Positions 1-8,051 of a stretch of DNA of 35,171 bases are shown here, piece by piece. Position 1 is the stretch's first letter, and each line of letters begins with the position of its first letter. Source of the stretch: Rhizobiaceae bacterium (GTDB taxonomy: Bacteria; Pseudomonadota; Alphaproteobacteria; Rhizobiales; Rhizobiaceae); NCBI GenBank assembly GCA_016763155.1, contig JAESUH010000099.1, positions 1 through 35,171 of the forward strand, given 5' to 3'. The translations under genes were made by a program, and so were the position numbers. A model generated the notes under the pieces. The model had not been told where the DNA came from and searched no databases. It saw only the letters and a list, made by a program, of their open reading frames with translations.

Positions 1-836
1 CTTCCAGATCAACATCCCCTTTGTAGCTGAGAAGTTGATAAAACTCCTGCTGATCTGAGCGATGTGAACGCTCGACCTTGCCGTTTAGCTGAGGGGTTGC
101 TCGTTTGATATAAGCGTGCCGTATTCCAAGGTCCTCAACATGCCAATGGAATTTAGCTTGAAACTCATGGCCGTTATCGGTCCGAATTTCTTTGATGCGG
201 AATGGGAATTTATCAATGACATGATCTACGAAGTCTATCACTGCCGGCAGGCAAGCAAAGCGCAGACGAGAGGTGCATTCGCCTGAGTATGTTTCTCGTA
301 GACCTTTAGAGCTCTAACTCTGGTGGCATCATCGATGCGGTATATTGAAAACGTCGAACTTTCTCACCCTGCTTTCCTTTGAATGTCAGGAACTTAACAT
401 CCATCTGAATGTGATGACCTGGAACTTGCTTTTGATAACGCTTGGTGTGGACTTTTCGCAATCGAGTGCCGTGAGGAAGCCTGTTCATACCATTCCGCTT
501 CAGTATTCTGGCAACCGTTGATTGAGATATCTTTATGCCATGATAACGCTCCAGATACCAAACAATCCTGATTGGTCCCAGGTGGTATTTACTACGCAGA
601 TGCAGAACTTTTTCTTCAATCTCAATGGGCGTACGATTGTAGTGTTGCTTGGGAATGGACGGGCGGTTAATCAGGCCATTTTCTCCGTGTTTCTGGTAGG
701 CAGTACGCCAACGATAGAAGCTAGCTCTTCCAATCCCAAAATATCTGCATGCCTTGGCCACATGACCGATTTCATCCGCGTACCGTAAAATACGCAATTT
801 ACGTTGAATCTCGCGTTGATCCTTTTTCATAAACAT
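1..836 (-). pseudogene. IS481 family transposase, frameshifted and truncated by window edge
   Basis: DDE transposase with an N-terminal helix-turn-helix (about residues 10-60, including a GIGRASFYRW recognition helix) followed by an integrase core. The first frame holds 176 residues and ends at 306. One missing base near 330 breaks it: the next frame continues with IDDATRVRALKVYEKH. A second frame change near 250-285 precedes VIDFVDHVIDKFPFRIKEIRTDNGHEFQ-like core sequence (catalytic D in TDNGHEF), which runs on to the window edge with the expected Q/LNGKVERSH region (catalytic E). Two independent frameshifts make it inactive unless these are sequencing errors. An AGGAG-like ribosome binding site lies just upstream of the start at 836. 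Confidence 0.85.
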
Positions 837-896
837 CTCCTTCTTTCAAGACTGGAAGTTTAATGGAAATGTCTAGCGAGTAACGGCATATCTACA
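1..896 (-). mobile_element. IS481-type insertion sequence, cut by window edge
   Basis: One end of an IS481-like element. The outer terminus on the minus strand probably begins TGTAGATATGCCG at 896; IS481 elements start with TGT. The transposase reads inward from 836. The boundary at 896/897 is supported by the IS3 orfA coding sequence that resumes at 901. The other terminus is outside the window, so the target duplication cannot be read. Family call is firm from the transposase; the exact end is inferred. Confidence 0.75.
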
Positions 897-900
897 CTAG

Positions 901-1005
901 TGGGCGCACGATGATGATGTTACTCAGGAGTTAGCCCGATTACGTAATGAAAATGAGATATTGAAACGAGCTGCCACTTTTTTCGCCAAGGAGAGAAGTC
1001 GATGA
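901..1005 (+). pseudogene. IS3 family orfA fragment (C-terminal end)
   Basis: The reading frame from 901 gives WAHDDDVTQELARLRNENE and then ILKRAATFFAKERSR before a stop at 1003-1005. This is the leucine-zipper end of an IS3-family OrfA (the LRxENEILKxAxxFFA signature). The N-terminal helix-turn-helix part is absent because the IS481-type element ends at 896. Its stop overlaps the orfB start at 1002, the usual IS3 arrangement for frameshifted OrfAB production. Non-functional relic. Confidence 0.8.
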
Positions 1006-1797
1006 GATTCAAGCTTATTGATGAGGCGAAGAAAGAGTTCCCCGTTTGTCGTTTGTGTAGAGTTCTTGGGGCCAGCGAGAGCGGGTATTTTGCCTGGAAA
1101 CATCGCGGGCCCAGCCAGCGTCAGTTGGATGATATGATTTTACTGGCTCACATCCGGGTACAATTCGCGTCATCGCATAAAACTTATGGTTCTCCGCGGA
1201 TGCATGTTGAACTTTGTGAGGATGGGGTGCAAGTTTGCCGACATCGTGTTGCCCGGTTGATGCGCGATAATGGGATGAGGATCCTGCAGAAACGGCGTTA
1301 CAAGATAACCACGGACAGCGACCATGGTGGGCTCGTTGCTCCTAACCTGTTGGATCAAGATTTTGATTGTGATGGCCCAAACCAGAAGTGGGGTGTCGAT
1401 ATCAGTTACATCTGGACTCGGGAAGGATGGTCATATCTTGCAATCACCGCTCTGCAGCGGGCAATTGCCACACGCCAACCACCAACAGGGATAATTCATC
1501 ATTCTGACAGGGGCAGCCAATATTGCTCATACGATTATCGAAAGTTGCTGGCTACAAATGGCATACTTTCGTCGATGAATGGTAAGGGTAATTGTTAAGA
1601 TAATTCCATGGTAGAAACCGTATTCAAAACAATCAAATCAGAATTGGTTTGGCGAACCAGCTTCCAAACCAGACAACAAACGAAAAATGCCCTTGGCAGA
1701 TACATTGACGGGTTCTACAATCCTGTCATGAGACATTCATCGGCGGGGCTATAAATCGCCCATCATATTCGAAGCCAACATGGCTGAGATAGAGTGA
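1002..1797 (+). pseudogene. IS3 family orfB transposase, multiply disrupted
   Basis: OrfB with the HTH_21 region (KTYGSPRMHVEL, about residues 60-75) and rve integrase core. The first catalytic Asp (GVDISYIW) and second (HHSDRGSQY) are present. Three lesions are visible: (i) an in-frame deletion near 1446, where SYLAI joins directly to TALQRAIA and roughly 25-30 codons of the usual core are missing; (ii) a TAA at 1596-1598 where the GNCYDN motif needs a Tyr codon, after which the frame continues with DNSMVETVFKTIKSELVW including the catalytic Glu; (iii) a one-base shift near 1745, after which YKSPIIFEANMAE closes at 1797. The element is dead. Its right terminus is not clear to me within 1798-1860. 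Confidence 0.85.
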
Positions 1798-1931
1798 AAA
1801 TCTCTTCACTAAATTACGGCAAACCAGACACCGTCTGAGGCAAAAATTGGTGCGGTGAAGCGTGTTTGGGTTAAGGTGGCAGAACGACAATGATCCTGCG
1901 CGCAATTCTCGACGTATCAGAGGTCTACGTA
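1798..1931. other. Non-coding remainder between IS3 relic and catabolic genes
   Basis: No gene seen. The first part (to about 1860) is probably the right end of the IS3 element; a GC-poor stretch with CAAAAATTGGTGCGGTGA could hold the terminal repeat, but the left end has been lost to the IS481 insertion so it cannot be paired. Confidence 0.4.
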
Positions 1932-2138
1932 CTAGACGTCATCAAGGTCCCCAACATCTTGGGTGCCATTCAGGTCTAGACTCGCAATAGCGATGGATTT
2001 TTCCAACACTTTGATATTGCCTATTTTCTCAGAAAGAATGAGCGCGAGTTTGGCCAGATAGAGTGGGTGTTGTTCCTCGCATATCTGATCAAGGCTTTTG
2101 GCGATCATGTTATAACCGGTTTCGGTGTCATAGGTCAT
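1932..2138 (-). CDS. DUF2783 family small protein
   Basis: A 68-residue protein. The helical segment from about residue 20 to 52 (EEQHPLYLAKLALILSEKIG, then NIKVLEKSIAIA) matches the pattern I know from DUF2783: a short leader, a Q-rich turn, LxLLL-x-xxIGD-like and a final short helix. DUF2783 genes typically sit beside FAD-dependent aromatic monooxygenases, which is the case here: this ATG is 10 nt after the monooxygenase stop at 2149. A longer reading of the same frame exists from 2255, but that part overlaps the monooxygenase and does not resemble DUF2783, so I start at 2138. Function unknown; a partner or stability factor for the monooxygenase is an inference. The C-terminus is acidic (DVGDLDDV). 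Confidence 0.7.
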   Translation of the reverse strand: MTYDTETGYNMIAKSLDQICEEQHPLYLAKLALILSEKIGNIKVLEKSIAIASLDLNGTQDVGDLDDV

Positions 2139-2148
2139 ATTCAGGCTT

Positions 2149-3765
2149 TCAAAATGACATTGCGGCGGCGAGAGTTGCGGGCGTGAGTATGTGCCAACGA
2201 GCAGCAACATGTTGATCTGGGCGCAGCAAATAGGCGCCGCCGTTTTGGCAGTCAAAGGCAGTGGTTATTTGCGCATCCTCTTGTGTAAATCGAAGCAACT
2301 TAAAACCAGGGTCCTCGGTCTGACCGGCGGCAACTAGTGCTGCGGCACTATCCTCATCACCAAAGAACAGGAGCGTATAACCTTCGCCCATTTCGTCGAG
2401 CAGATAGCCATTTTTCAGGCGCAGATTGGGGCAGATGGATCCAGGGGTTGGACCGGTATCAAACCCTGGCAAATCAGCGCTTGTCAGTGGACTATGCTGG
2501 TAGTCATAAGGCACCATTTGTCGTGGATTGGCTAAGCCGCGCGCAAACTCTTGGCTCAAGGAAAGCGACAAAGCCGCTTTGCGCATCAGCGCGTAGCCAG
2601 CAGTGGGCGGAGTCATGAATGCAGCACTTTTGGTTGCGTTTTCAAACACATCCAGCGTTGCGCCGCGCCGTTCGAGTGAATAGCTCTCGAGTAGAGCGTC
2701 CGGTGCGGTTTTATTTAAAACTCGCGCAAGCTTCCAACCAATATTTTCTGCATCAAGCAAACCGTTATTCAGTCCGCGCACACCAAAAATTGGGACGATA
2801 TGGGCGCTATCACCGATAAAGAACACACGGTCGTGCCTGTATTCATCAAGGCAAAGCGTATTGGCCGAATAAATGCTCCACCATTCCAAATCCCATGGTG
2901 CATCATGGCCAATATCAACCAGAATGGCCCCAACACGGGCACGTATATTGGCCTCTTGAATGGCTTCATCGGCATCTTCATTGGGAGCAAGTTGGTAGTC
3001 AATGCGCCAAATATTATCGGGCTGACGGTGAATGAGAACCGTGCCGCCCGGATTGGCAGCAGGTTCAAAAAAAGCCCGGCGTTCAGTCGGGAAATCATGC
3101 TCCATCTGTACATCGGCAATGACATAGCGACCCTCAAGATTGGTACCTTTGAGCCGCAGCCCAAGCATAGTGCGAAGCGGGCTATGAGCACCATCAGCTG
3201 CAAGACAATATTTAGCGTTCAGGTGATAATCTCCATTGGGTGAATGGATTTTCAGTGCCACCTGATCAGGGCCACTATCACAGCCAATAACCTCGCTTTG
3301 CCATCGTAGATCAATCATGCCGCTGGCGACCACGGCCGCATGCAAAAACTGCTCAATATATTGCTGTTGCAGATTATACATTGGCAGGTATTTTTCATCC
3401 GCCGAATGTGGCATTTCAAACCGACCGATTTCCCGGCCCTCGAAATAGCCGCGTCTTGTGGTCCAACCGAGCGATTTATCGATAAAAGGTTGAGCTGCGC
3501 CCATTCTCTCAAGCGCATAGAGGCTGGATCTGGAAACACAGATTGCCCGACTGCCGTCATTGAATGTTGATTTATTATCCACCAAAACAGAATGGATGCC
3601 GTGTCGTGCAAGAGTGAGTGCAGCAGCCATACCAATGGGCCCGGCACCAACAATTACTACGGGAAAATCATATCCCTGCTCTTTTACAAAGGACGTTGAT
3701 GGTGGTTCAAATTTTGGGTAGGTAAAGTAAAGCGATTCAAATTCACCGCGGCCGGATGGGCGCAT
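2149..3765 (-). CDS. FAD-dependent aromatic monooxygenase (PheA/MhpA type)
   Basis: A 538-residue flavoprotein hydroxylase of the group A (single-component) class that uses FAD and NAD(P)H to hydroxylate a phenolic ring. The Rossmann dinucleotide motif GAGPIG is at residues 40-45, the DG motif at 191-192 (AADGAH), and the GD motif at 318-319 (FFIGDSAHIVPIFGVRG), which binds the FAD ribityl chain. Length fits the phenol 2-monooxygenase / 3-(3-hydroxyphenyl)propionate hydroxylase group, which has a C-terminal thioredoxin-like domain, here from about residue 430. Start supported by GGAGG at 3773-3777, 7 nt before ATG. It is followed by the DUF2783 gene and is divergent from a LuxR-type regulator across about 80 nt. 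The exact substrate cannot be read from sequence. Confidence 0.85.
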   Translation of the reverse strand: MRPSGRGEFESLYFTYPKFEPPSTSFVKEQGYDFPVVIVGAGPIGMAAALTLARHGIHSVLVDNKSTFNDGSRAICVSRSSLYALERMGAAQPFIDKSLGWTTRRGYFEGREIGRFEMPHSADEKYLPMYNLQQQYIEQFLHAAVVASGMIDLRWQSEVIGCDSGPDQVALKIHSPNGDYHLNAKYCLAADGAHSPLRTMLGLRLKGTNLEGRYVIADVQMEHDFPTERRAFFEPAANPGGTVLIHRQPDNIWRIDYQLAPNEDADEAIQEANIRARVGAILVDIGHDAPWDLEWWSIYSANTLCLDEYRHDRVFFIGDSAHIVPIFGVRGLNNGLLDAENIGWKLARVLNKTAPDALLESYSLERRGATLDVFENATKSAAFMTPPTAGYALMRKAALSLSLSQEFARGLANPRQMVPYDYQHSPLTSADLPGFDTGPTPGSICPNLRLKNGYLLDEMGEGYTLLFFGDEDSAAALVAAGQTEDPGFKLLRFTQEDAQITTAFDCQNGGAYLLRPDQHVAARWHILTPATLAAAMSF

Positions 3766-3811
3766 TCGGGTTCCTCCATAGGTTGATTTGGATAAGATAA
3801 CGCAAGCAAGG

Positions 3812-3827
3812 GGTGATTTCTGTCACC
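3812..3827. promoter_or_regulatory. Candidate operator in the monooxygenase/luxR divergent region
   Basis: Perfect inverted repeat GGTGA-tttctg-TCACC, 7 nt upstream of the luxR ribosome binding site. It lies in the only intergenic gap between the regulator and the monooxygenase, so it may be the regulator's own site. Only 5-bp arms, so chance is possible. Confidence 0.4.
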
Positions 3828-3845
3828 TGTTTGGGAGGACAAATA

Positions 3846-4574
3846 GTGAGCATACAGGCCGATATCCGCGCGAAAGCGCTGCGAAATTGCATTGCGACAA
3901 TTGGCGAAGAAGGCTTTTTTGATGCATATTTCAGGCTGTTGCACGGCATCGCTTTGGTCGATCAATGCATGATTTTTCGCTATGGGGATGGCGTCGTGAG
4001 ATGCCTTTTATCACGCAATTTTGGCTCCGTCGTAAAGGGCAATTCGGCTGCGCAAAAATACCTGAGTGAAGGGTTTCGAGATGACCCTCTTCTTGCACAT
4101 ATTGACCAACTCAAAGAAAATGAGGCTGCCACATTATGGGGCAAAGAATGCAGGGAAGATATGGCACCCGCCTATCGCAAAGCCTTCTTTAACAAAGTTG
4201 GCCTGCTGGACAAAACTGCCGTGCTTTTGCGCCAAGGGGGCGATGCCTATTGTGTCAATTTCTATCGAAAAACCGGTTGCATCACCTTTGATATGCCGGG
4301 CGAACCAGACAAACATTTTTGGACAATCTTGGCACAGATATGCCTGACCCATCTACGGTTGACCGCTGTTGCAGATGGTCTTGGTCCGCTAGCTATCTTG
4401 TCTGAAAAGGAGCGGCAAATTTGCAGCGGTATTTTGCAGGGGCGCAAGACAGAGCAGATTGCAGCCGATTGCGGCATTGCCCATTCTACCGCTATCACCT
4501 ACCGCCGCCGTGCCTATGCCAAGCTGGGCATTTCATCGCGTACAGCATTGTTTGTGGTTTGCGGCAAGGGTTAG
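3846..4574 (+). CDS. LuxR-type transcriptional regulator
   Basis: A 242-residue regulator. The C-terminal GerE/LuxR helix-turn-helix is clear: LSEKERQICSGILQGRKTEQ, then IA.DCGIAHSTAITYRRRAYAKLGISSRTAL. The N-terminal about 170 residues are a sensory region without a motif I recognise; it lacks a phosphorylatable receiver domain and I do not see the full set of acyl-homoserine-lactone-binding residues. Start chosen at GTG 3846 because GGGAGG at 3833-3838 sits 7 nt upstream; an in-frame GTG at 3813 has no such site and lies inside an inverted repeat. Divergent from the FAD monooxygenase, so likely its activator, probably responding to the aromatic substrate. No synthase gene (LuxI type) is present. 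Confidence 0.8.
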   Translation: MSIQADIRAKALRNCIATIGEEGFFDAYFRLLHGIALVDQCMIFRYGDGVVRCLLSRNFGSVVKGNSAAQKYLSEGFRDDPLLAHIDQLKENEAATLWGKECREDMAPAYRKAFFNKVGLLDKTAVLLRQGGDAYCVNFYRKTGCITFDMPGEPDKHFWTILAQICLTHLRLTAVADGLGPLAILSEKERQICSGILQGRKTEQIAADCGIAHSTAITYRRRAYAKLGISSRTALFVVCGKG

Positions 4575-4687
4575 CTTGCGGAAATAAGGCGATATATCCT
4601 TCGTTAATGCCACTCGATGGCTACCTCAAAAGCATTGCGAGAGTAAACCAGGTTAATGCGCAATGCATCACCGTTTTGTTTTATCCA

Positions 4688-4897
4688 ATGAGTAAGTCTA
4701 ATCCTTTCCGCTATTTCAAAAGAAACCGAAAACCGTCCTCATGACTGTGATGATGGTTTTCGGGTTTCTTTGCCACCTCGCAATATCGAGAACTTATTAC
4801 ACGAACGCGGCATCAAAATTAGCCGTAAAACCAGTCGCTATTGATTGAGCCGTTTTAGCCTGTTGTTTGCCGCTAACATTTGCAAGAAACGGATTAA
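4688..4897 (+). pseudogene. IS6 family transposase relic (N-terminal part)
   Basis: Three short pieces in different frames line up in order with the start of IS6-family transposases. MSKSNPFRYFK opens at ATG 4688. A shifted frame then gives PKTVLMTVMMVFGF, matching the usual PEIIRLAVMMYVRF. Another shift gives RNIENLLHERGIKIS from 4779, then a stop, then LSRFSLLFAANICKKRI, matching NRFGP.FA.EIRKKRI. The DDE catalytic core is entirely missing. The relic ends directly against the stop of the acyl-CoA dehydrogenase at 4898. The remaining 4575-4687 holds nothing I recognise. Confidence 0.7.
4719..4771. terminator. Long inverted repeat, possible bidirectional terminator
   Basis: Left arm AAAGAAACCGAAAACC (4719-4734) pairs with right arm 4755-4771 through 16 bp, with one bulged G. 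The right arm ends TTTCTTT, and by symmetry the left arm gives a U-rich end on the minus strand. It lies between the convergent luxR and acyl-CoA dehydrogenase genes, where a two-way terminator is expected. It is inside the decayed IS6 reading frame, so it may have arisen by chance or been selected there. Confidence 0.5.
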
Positions 4898-6061
4898 TCA
4901 AAATGACCTTGGTAGACCAAGTATGTGTTCGGCCACATAGGAAAGGATCAAATTGGTCGAAATCGGAGCGACCTGATACAGTTTGGTTTCGCGGAACTTC
5001 CGCTCAATATCATATTCCTCGGCAAAGCCAAAACCACCGTGGGTTTGCAAGCATTCGTTTGCTGCAGCCCATGAAGCATCAGCGGCCAAAAGCTTTGCCA
5101 TATTCGCCTGAGCGCCACATTCCTCGTGAGCATCAAAACGACGACATGCTTCAAAACGCATCAGGTTTGCAGCTTCAATATTCACGTAAGCGCGGGCCAG
5201 TGGAAACTGGATACCCTGATTCTGACCAATGGGTCGATCAAATACCACCCGTTCCTTCGCGTAATTGGTCGCCTTTTCAAGGAACCAATAGCCATCGCCA
5301 ATGCACTCTGCCGCAATCAATGTGCGTTCTGCATTGAGGCCATCCAGTATGTAGCGAAAGCCAAGGCCTTCTTCACCAATCAGGTTTTCAACCGGGATTT
5401 CCAAGTTATCGAAAAATAGTTCATTGGTCTCATGGCCAACCATATTAGCGATTGGGTTGACCGTCATGCCCTTGCCGATTGCATCCTTCAAATCAACGAT
5501 AAAGACAGAAAGCCCCAGAGATTTGCGTTTCACTTCCGCCAACGGAGTTGTGCGGGCGAGAAGGATCATCAAATCAGAGTGCTGTACCCGACTGATCCAA
5601 ACTTTTTGGCCATTCACCACATAGTGGTCACCTTTGCGAACAGCCGTTGTTTTCAATTTGGTAGTATCCGTTCCCGTTGTGGGTTCAGTAACCGCCATGG
5701 ATTGCAGTCGCAATTCGCCCGACGCAATCTTGGGCAAATAATGGGCTTTTTGATCTTTTGAGCCATGACGTAAAAGCGTACTCATATTGTACATTTGACC
5801 GTGACAATGGCCTGCATTCCCACCGGAGCGATTAATTTCTTCCATCACAATTGACGCCTCTGTCAGTCCCAAACCGGAACCGCCAAATTCTTCCGGGATC
5901 ATTCCAGATAACCAACCAGCCTTGGTGAGTGCATCAATGAATTCTTCGGGATAGCTTCGATCAGCACCATGTTTACGGTGATATTCTGCTGGAAACTCTG
6001 CGCACAAGGCTCGTAAAGCATCGCGTAAATCATTGTGATCTTCCGGGGCACTGGTTTTCAA
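4898..6061 (-). CDS. Acyl-CoA dehydrogenase (IVD/LCAD-like active site)
   Basis: A 387-residue FAD enzyme that introduces an alpha,beta double bond in an acyl-CoA thioester. Visible parts: alpha-helical N-terminal domain, the FAD/substrate motif AVTEPTTGTDTTKL (about 123-136), KVWIS (153-157) and C-terminal HGGFGFAEEYDIERKFRET (341-359). The position that holds the catalytic Glu in medium- and short-chain enzymes (YEG) is here VAPIS, without Glu. An alternative Glu is at 245 in GLNAERTLIA, which aligns with the catalytic Glu of isovaleryl-CoA and long-chain enzymes. That suggests a branched or bulky acyl-CoA. Its ATG overlaps the stop of the CoA-transferase gene by 4 nt (ATGA), so the two are translationally coupled. 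Confidence 0.88.
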   Translation of the reverse strand: MKTSAPEDHNDLRDALRALCAEFPAEYHRKHGADRSYPEEFIDALTKAGWLSGMIPEEFGGSGLGLTEASIVMEEINRSGGNAGHCHGQMYNMSTLLRHGSKDQKAHYLPKIASGELRLQSMAVTEPTTGTDTTKLKTTAVRKGDHYVVNGQKVWISRVQHSDLMILLARTTPLAEVKRKSLGLSVFIVDLKDAIGKGMTVNPIANMVGHETNELFFDNLEIPVENLIGEEGLGFRYILDGLNAERTLIAAECIGDGYWFLEKATNYAKERVVFDRPIGQNQGIQFPLARAYVNIEAANLMRFEACRRFDAHEECGAQANMAKLLAADASWAAANECLQTHGGFGFAEEYDIERKFRETKLYQVAPISTNLILSYVAEHILGLPRSF

Positions 6062-7278
6062 TTCTTATTCTCCTTCGAAGACGCAGCCGATTGAAGGTCT
6101 GCAATTTCATCTATTTCCTGCAAAATTTTCTGGGTATGTTCACCAAGAGCCGGAACCGGATCCATGCGCGGCTCCCAGCTCAGACCGCTGGCAGGCTTGA
6201 GTGCTGGAACCTTCCCCGCGGATGTTTCAATTTCCCCCCAACAACCGCGCGCTGCCAGTTGTGGATGAGCCCATAGTCCAGCCATATCGCGAACTTCGGC
6301 TGTTCCAATTCCAGCTGCTTGAAGCAATTCCATTGCACGATCTTTGGTCAGTTCTGCCAAACGTGCGCAAATGACGATTTCAATTTCGTCACGATATTTC
6401 GCGCGACCGGCATTGCCTTTGAAACGTTCGTCATTTGCCATGTCCGGACGATCCAGAACCAAATTGCAGAACGACGCCCATTCGCGATCATTTTGAAGGC
6501 CAAACAAAACAGTACCGTCAGATGCTGGAAACGGGCCATACGGAAAGATTGTTGCATGTCCGGCGCCTGCGCGGACAGGTGGCTCTGCCCCATCCATACT
6601 AAAATACATTGGATATCCCATCCAGTCAGCCATCGCTTCCAGCATGGATATATCGATATGATCGCCCTGACCGGTTCTGCCCCGTTTTAAAAGGGCCCCA
6701 AGGATTGCCTGATGGGCAGTCACACCTGCACAAATATCTGCAACTGAAATACCAGCCTTGGCGGGAGTGTCCGGCGTGCCGGTGATTGACAAAAACCCGG
6801 TTTCCGCCTGAATCAAGAGATCATAGGCCTTTCGCTTGCCATAGGGACCGCTGTCTCCAAATCCCGAAATAGAGCAGGTAACCAGTCGCGGGTTTGATTT
6901 ACGCAAATCCTGTGGTGCAAGGCCCAGTTTATCAATCGCACCAGGAGCCAAGTTTTGCACGAACACATCTGCTTTCAAAAGAAGCTTACGCAATTGCACA
7001 ATCGCTTTGGGATCTTTTAAATCCAGAACAAGGCTTTCTTTTGAACGATTACACCATACAAAATGGCTGGCCTCCCCTTTAACCCGGGTATCGTAGGCTC
7101 GGGCAAAGTCTCCCCCGTCAGGGCGCTCAACCTTGATGACACGAGCACCCTGATCAGCAAGTAACCGGGTACAATAAGGTGCCGCGATGGCTTGTTCGAT
7201 GCTAACTACCAAATAGCCTGACAGCGGGCGTGTGTCGTCAATGTCTGGCACCGAAGATATATGTTTTGTAGAGTTCAT
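6058..7278 (-). CDS. Family III CoA-transferase (CaiB/BaiF)
   Basis: A 406-residue CoA-transferase that moves CoA from one carboxylate thioester (commonly succinyl-CoA) to another. The family pattern is present: AAPYCTRLLADQGARVIKVERPDGGD (29-57), NRSKESLVLDLK, and the catalytic Asp at 153 (AYDLLIQAETG), plus DHIDISMLEA in the middle. Start taken at ATG 7278, with AGGCAGG just upstream; a TTG at 7299 in the same frame lies only 5 nt after the GntR gene stop and has no clear ribosome binding site. Coupled to the acyl-CoA dehydrogenase downstream, so it presumably makes that enzyme's substrate. The acid used cannot be named from sequence. Confidence 0.88.
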   Translation of the reverse strand: MNSTKHISSVPDIDDTRPLSGYLVVSIEQAIAAPYCTRLLADQGARVIKVERPDGGDFARAYDTRVKGEASHFVWCNRSKESLVLDLKDPKAIVQLRKLLLKADVFVQNLAPGAIDKLGLAPQDLRKSNPRLVTCSISGFGDSGPYGKRKAYDLLIQAETGFLSITGTPDTPAKAGISVADICAGVTAHQAILGALLKRGRTGQGDHIDISMLEAMADWMGYPMYFSMDGAEPPVRAGAGHATIFPYGPFPASDGTVLFGLQNDREWASFCNLVLDRPDMANDERFKGNAGRAKYRDEIEIVICARLAELTKDRAMELLQAAGIGTAEVRDMAGLWAHPQLAARGCWGEIETSAGKVPALKPASGLSWEPRMDPVPALGEHTQKILQEIDEIADLQSAASSKENKN

Positions 7279-7304
7279 TTCCTGCCTGTTTGCGGTCAAA
7301 TCGC

Positions 7305-8051
7305 TTAGTTTGTGTTTAAAGACAGAACAAGCTCCATCTTATGCTGATAACGCTCCGGTGGATGGATGCTCCAGGACACCTCATAAACCTGATTATCTGC
7401 CGAGATATATTCCCGAAGAATTCCCAAAGCGGGTGTGCCTACCTCTATTCCCAAATGAACTGCAGCGTTCTTAGGGGTCGCCACAGCCGTGATGCTCTGA
7501 CGCAGTTTTTCAGTGCGAATGCCATGTTCTTTTTCGATTAGAGAATAGACCAAAATATTGTCTGTCACGTGCTCCAGCACGTCACCATATTTTGGCAGGA
7601 CAAACACTTGCGTCCAGGCAATAACGACGTCGGTATTGGTCAAGTAACGAACCGCTTCAAACATTTTCCACGGGGCATCTTTTGCTCCAGGCAGCGCTAC
7701 ATTTACATCTTGCGCAAGGCGTGTTTCCGTCAGCAGGACCCTGCGTTTTGTCTCGCTCACATAGTCTGTAAGGTCTGAAATTTCTTTGAGCGTTTGCACA
7801 TAGCTACCGACTCTTTGCGATATAACCTTAGTGCCAATGCCCGGTTGAGCATCAACAAGACCTAATCCTGCAAGGGCGCGAATGGCTTCTCGCACGGTAT
7901 GACGACTAACCCCATATTCCGTACAAAGCTGCGCTTCCGAAGGCAGCAGGTCACCAACTGCAACATCGCCCTTTTCAATCTTCTCGATCAAACTTTCAGC
8001 AATCACCTGATAAAGTGGCCGCTTGGTCTCAAATACAGATACGCCTGCCAT
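7305..8051 (-). CDS. GntR family regulator with UTRA domain (in the MmgE operon)
   Basis: A 248-residue repressor-type regulator of the HutC/FarR subfamily. Winged helix at about 13-75 (PLYQVIAESLIEKIEKGDV, LPSEAQLCTEYGVSRHTVREAIRAL, DAQPGIGTKV). The UTRA effector domain follows from about 100 to 245 (FEAVRYL, LREYISADNQVYEVSWSIHPPERYQ), which usually binds a small acid or sugar metabolite. It lies inside the operon: its ATG is immediately after the stop of the MmgE/PrpD gene (8052), and the CoA-transferase follows 26 nt later. Probably an autoregulated repressor of the operon; candidate operator at 9637-9654. Confidence 0.88.
   Translation of the reverse strand: MAGVSVFETKRPLYQVIAESLIEKIEKGDVAVGDLLPSEAQLCTEYGVSRHTVREAIRALAGLGLVDAQPGIGTKVISQRVGSYVQTLKEISDLTDYVSETKRRVLLTETRLAQDVNVALPGAKDAPWKMFEAVRYLTNTDVVIAWTQVFVLPKYGDVLEHVTDNILVYSLIEKEHGIRTEKLRQSITAVATPKNAAVHLGIEVGTPALGILREYISADNQVYEVSWSIHPPERYQHKMELVLSLNTN

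Noticed and set aside
1932..2255. Possible frameshifted C-terminus of the FAD monooxygenase
   Set aside because: The minus-strand frame overlaps the end of the monooxygenase, but that enzyme already has full length, and the residues after 2138 form a separate DUF2783 protein with its own ATG.
2337..3243. Plus-strand reading frames opposite the FAD monooxygenase
   Set aside because: They are antisense to a gene with clear FAD motifs, have no family similarity and no ribosome binding site.
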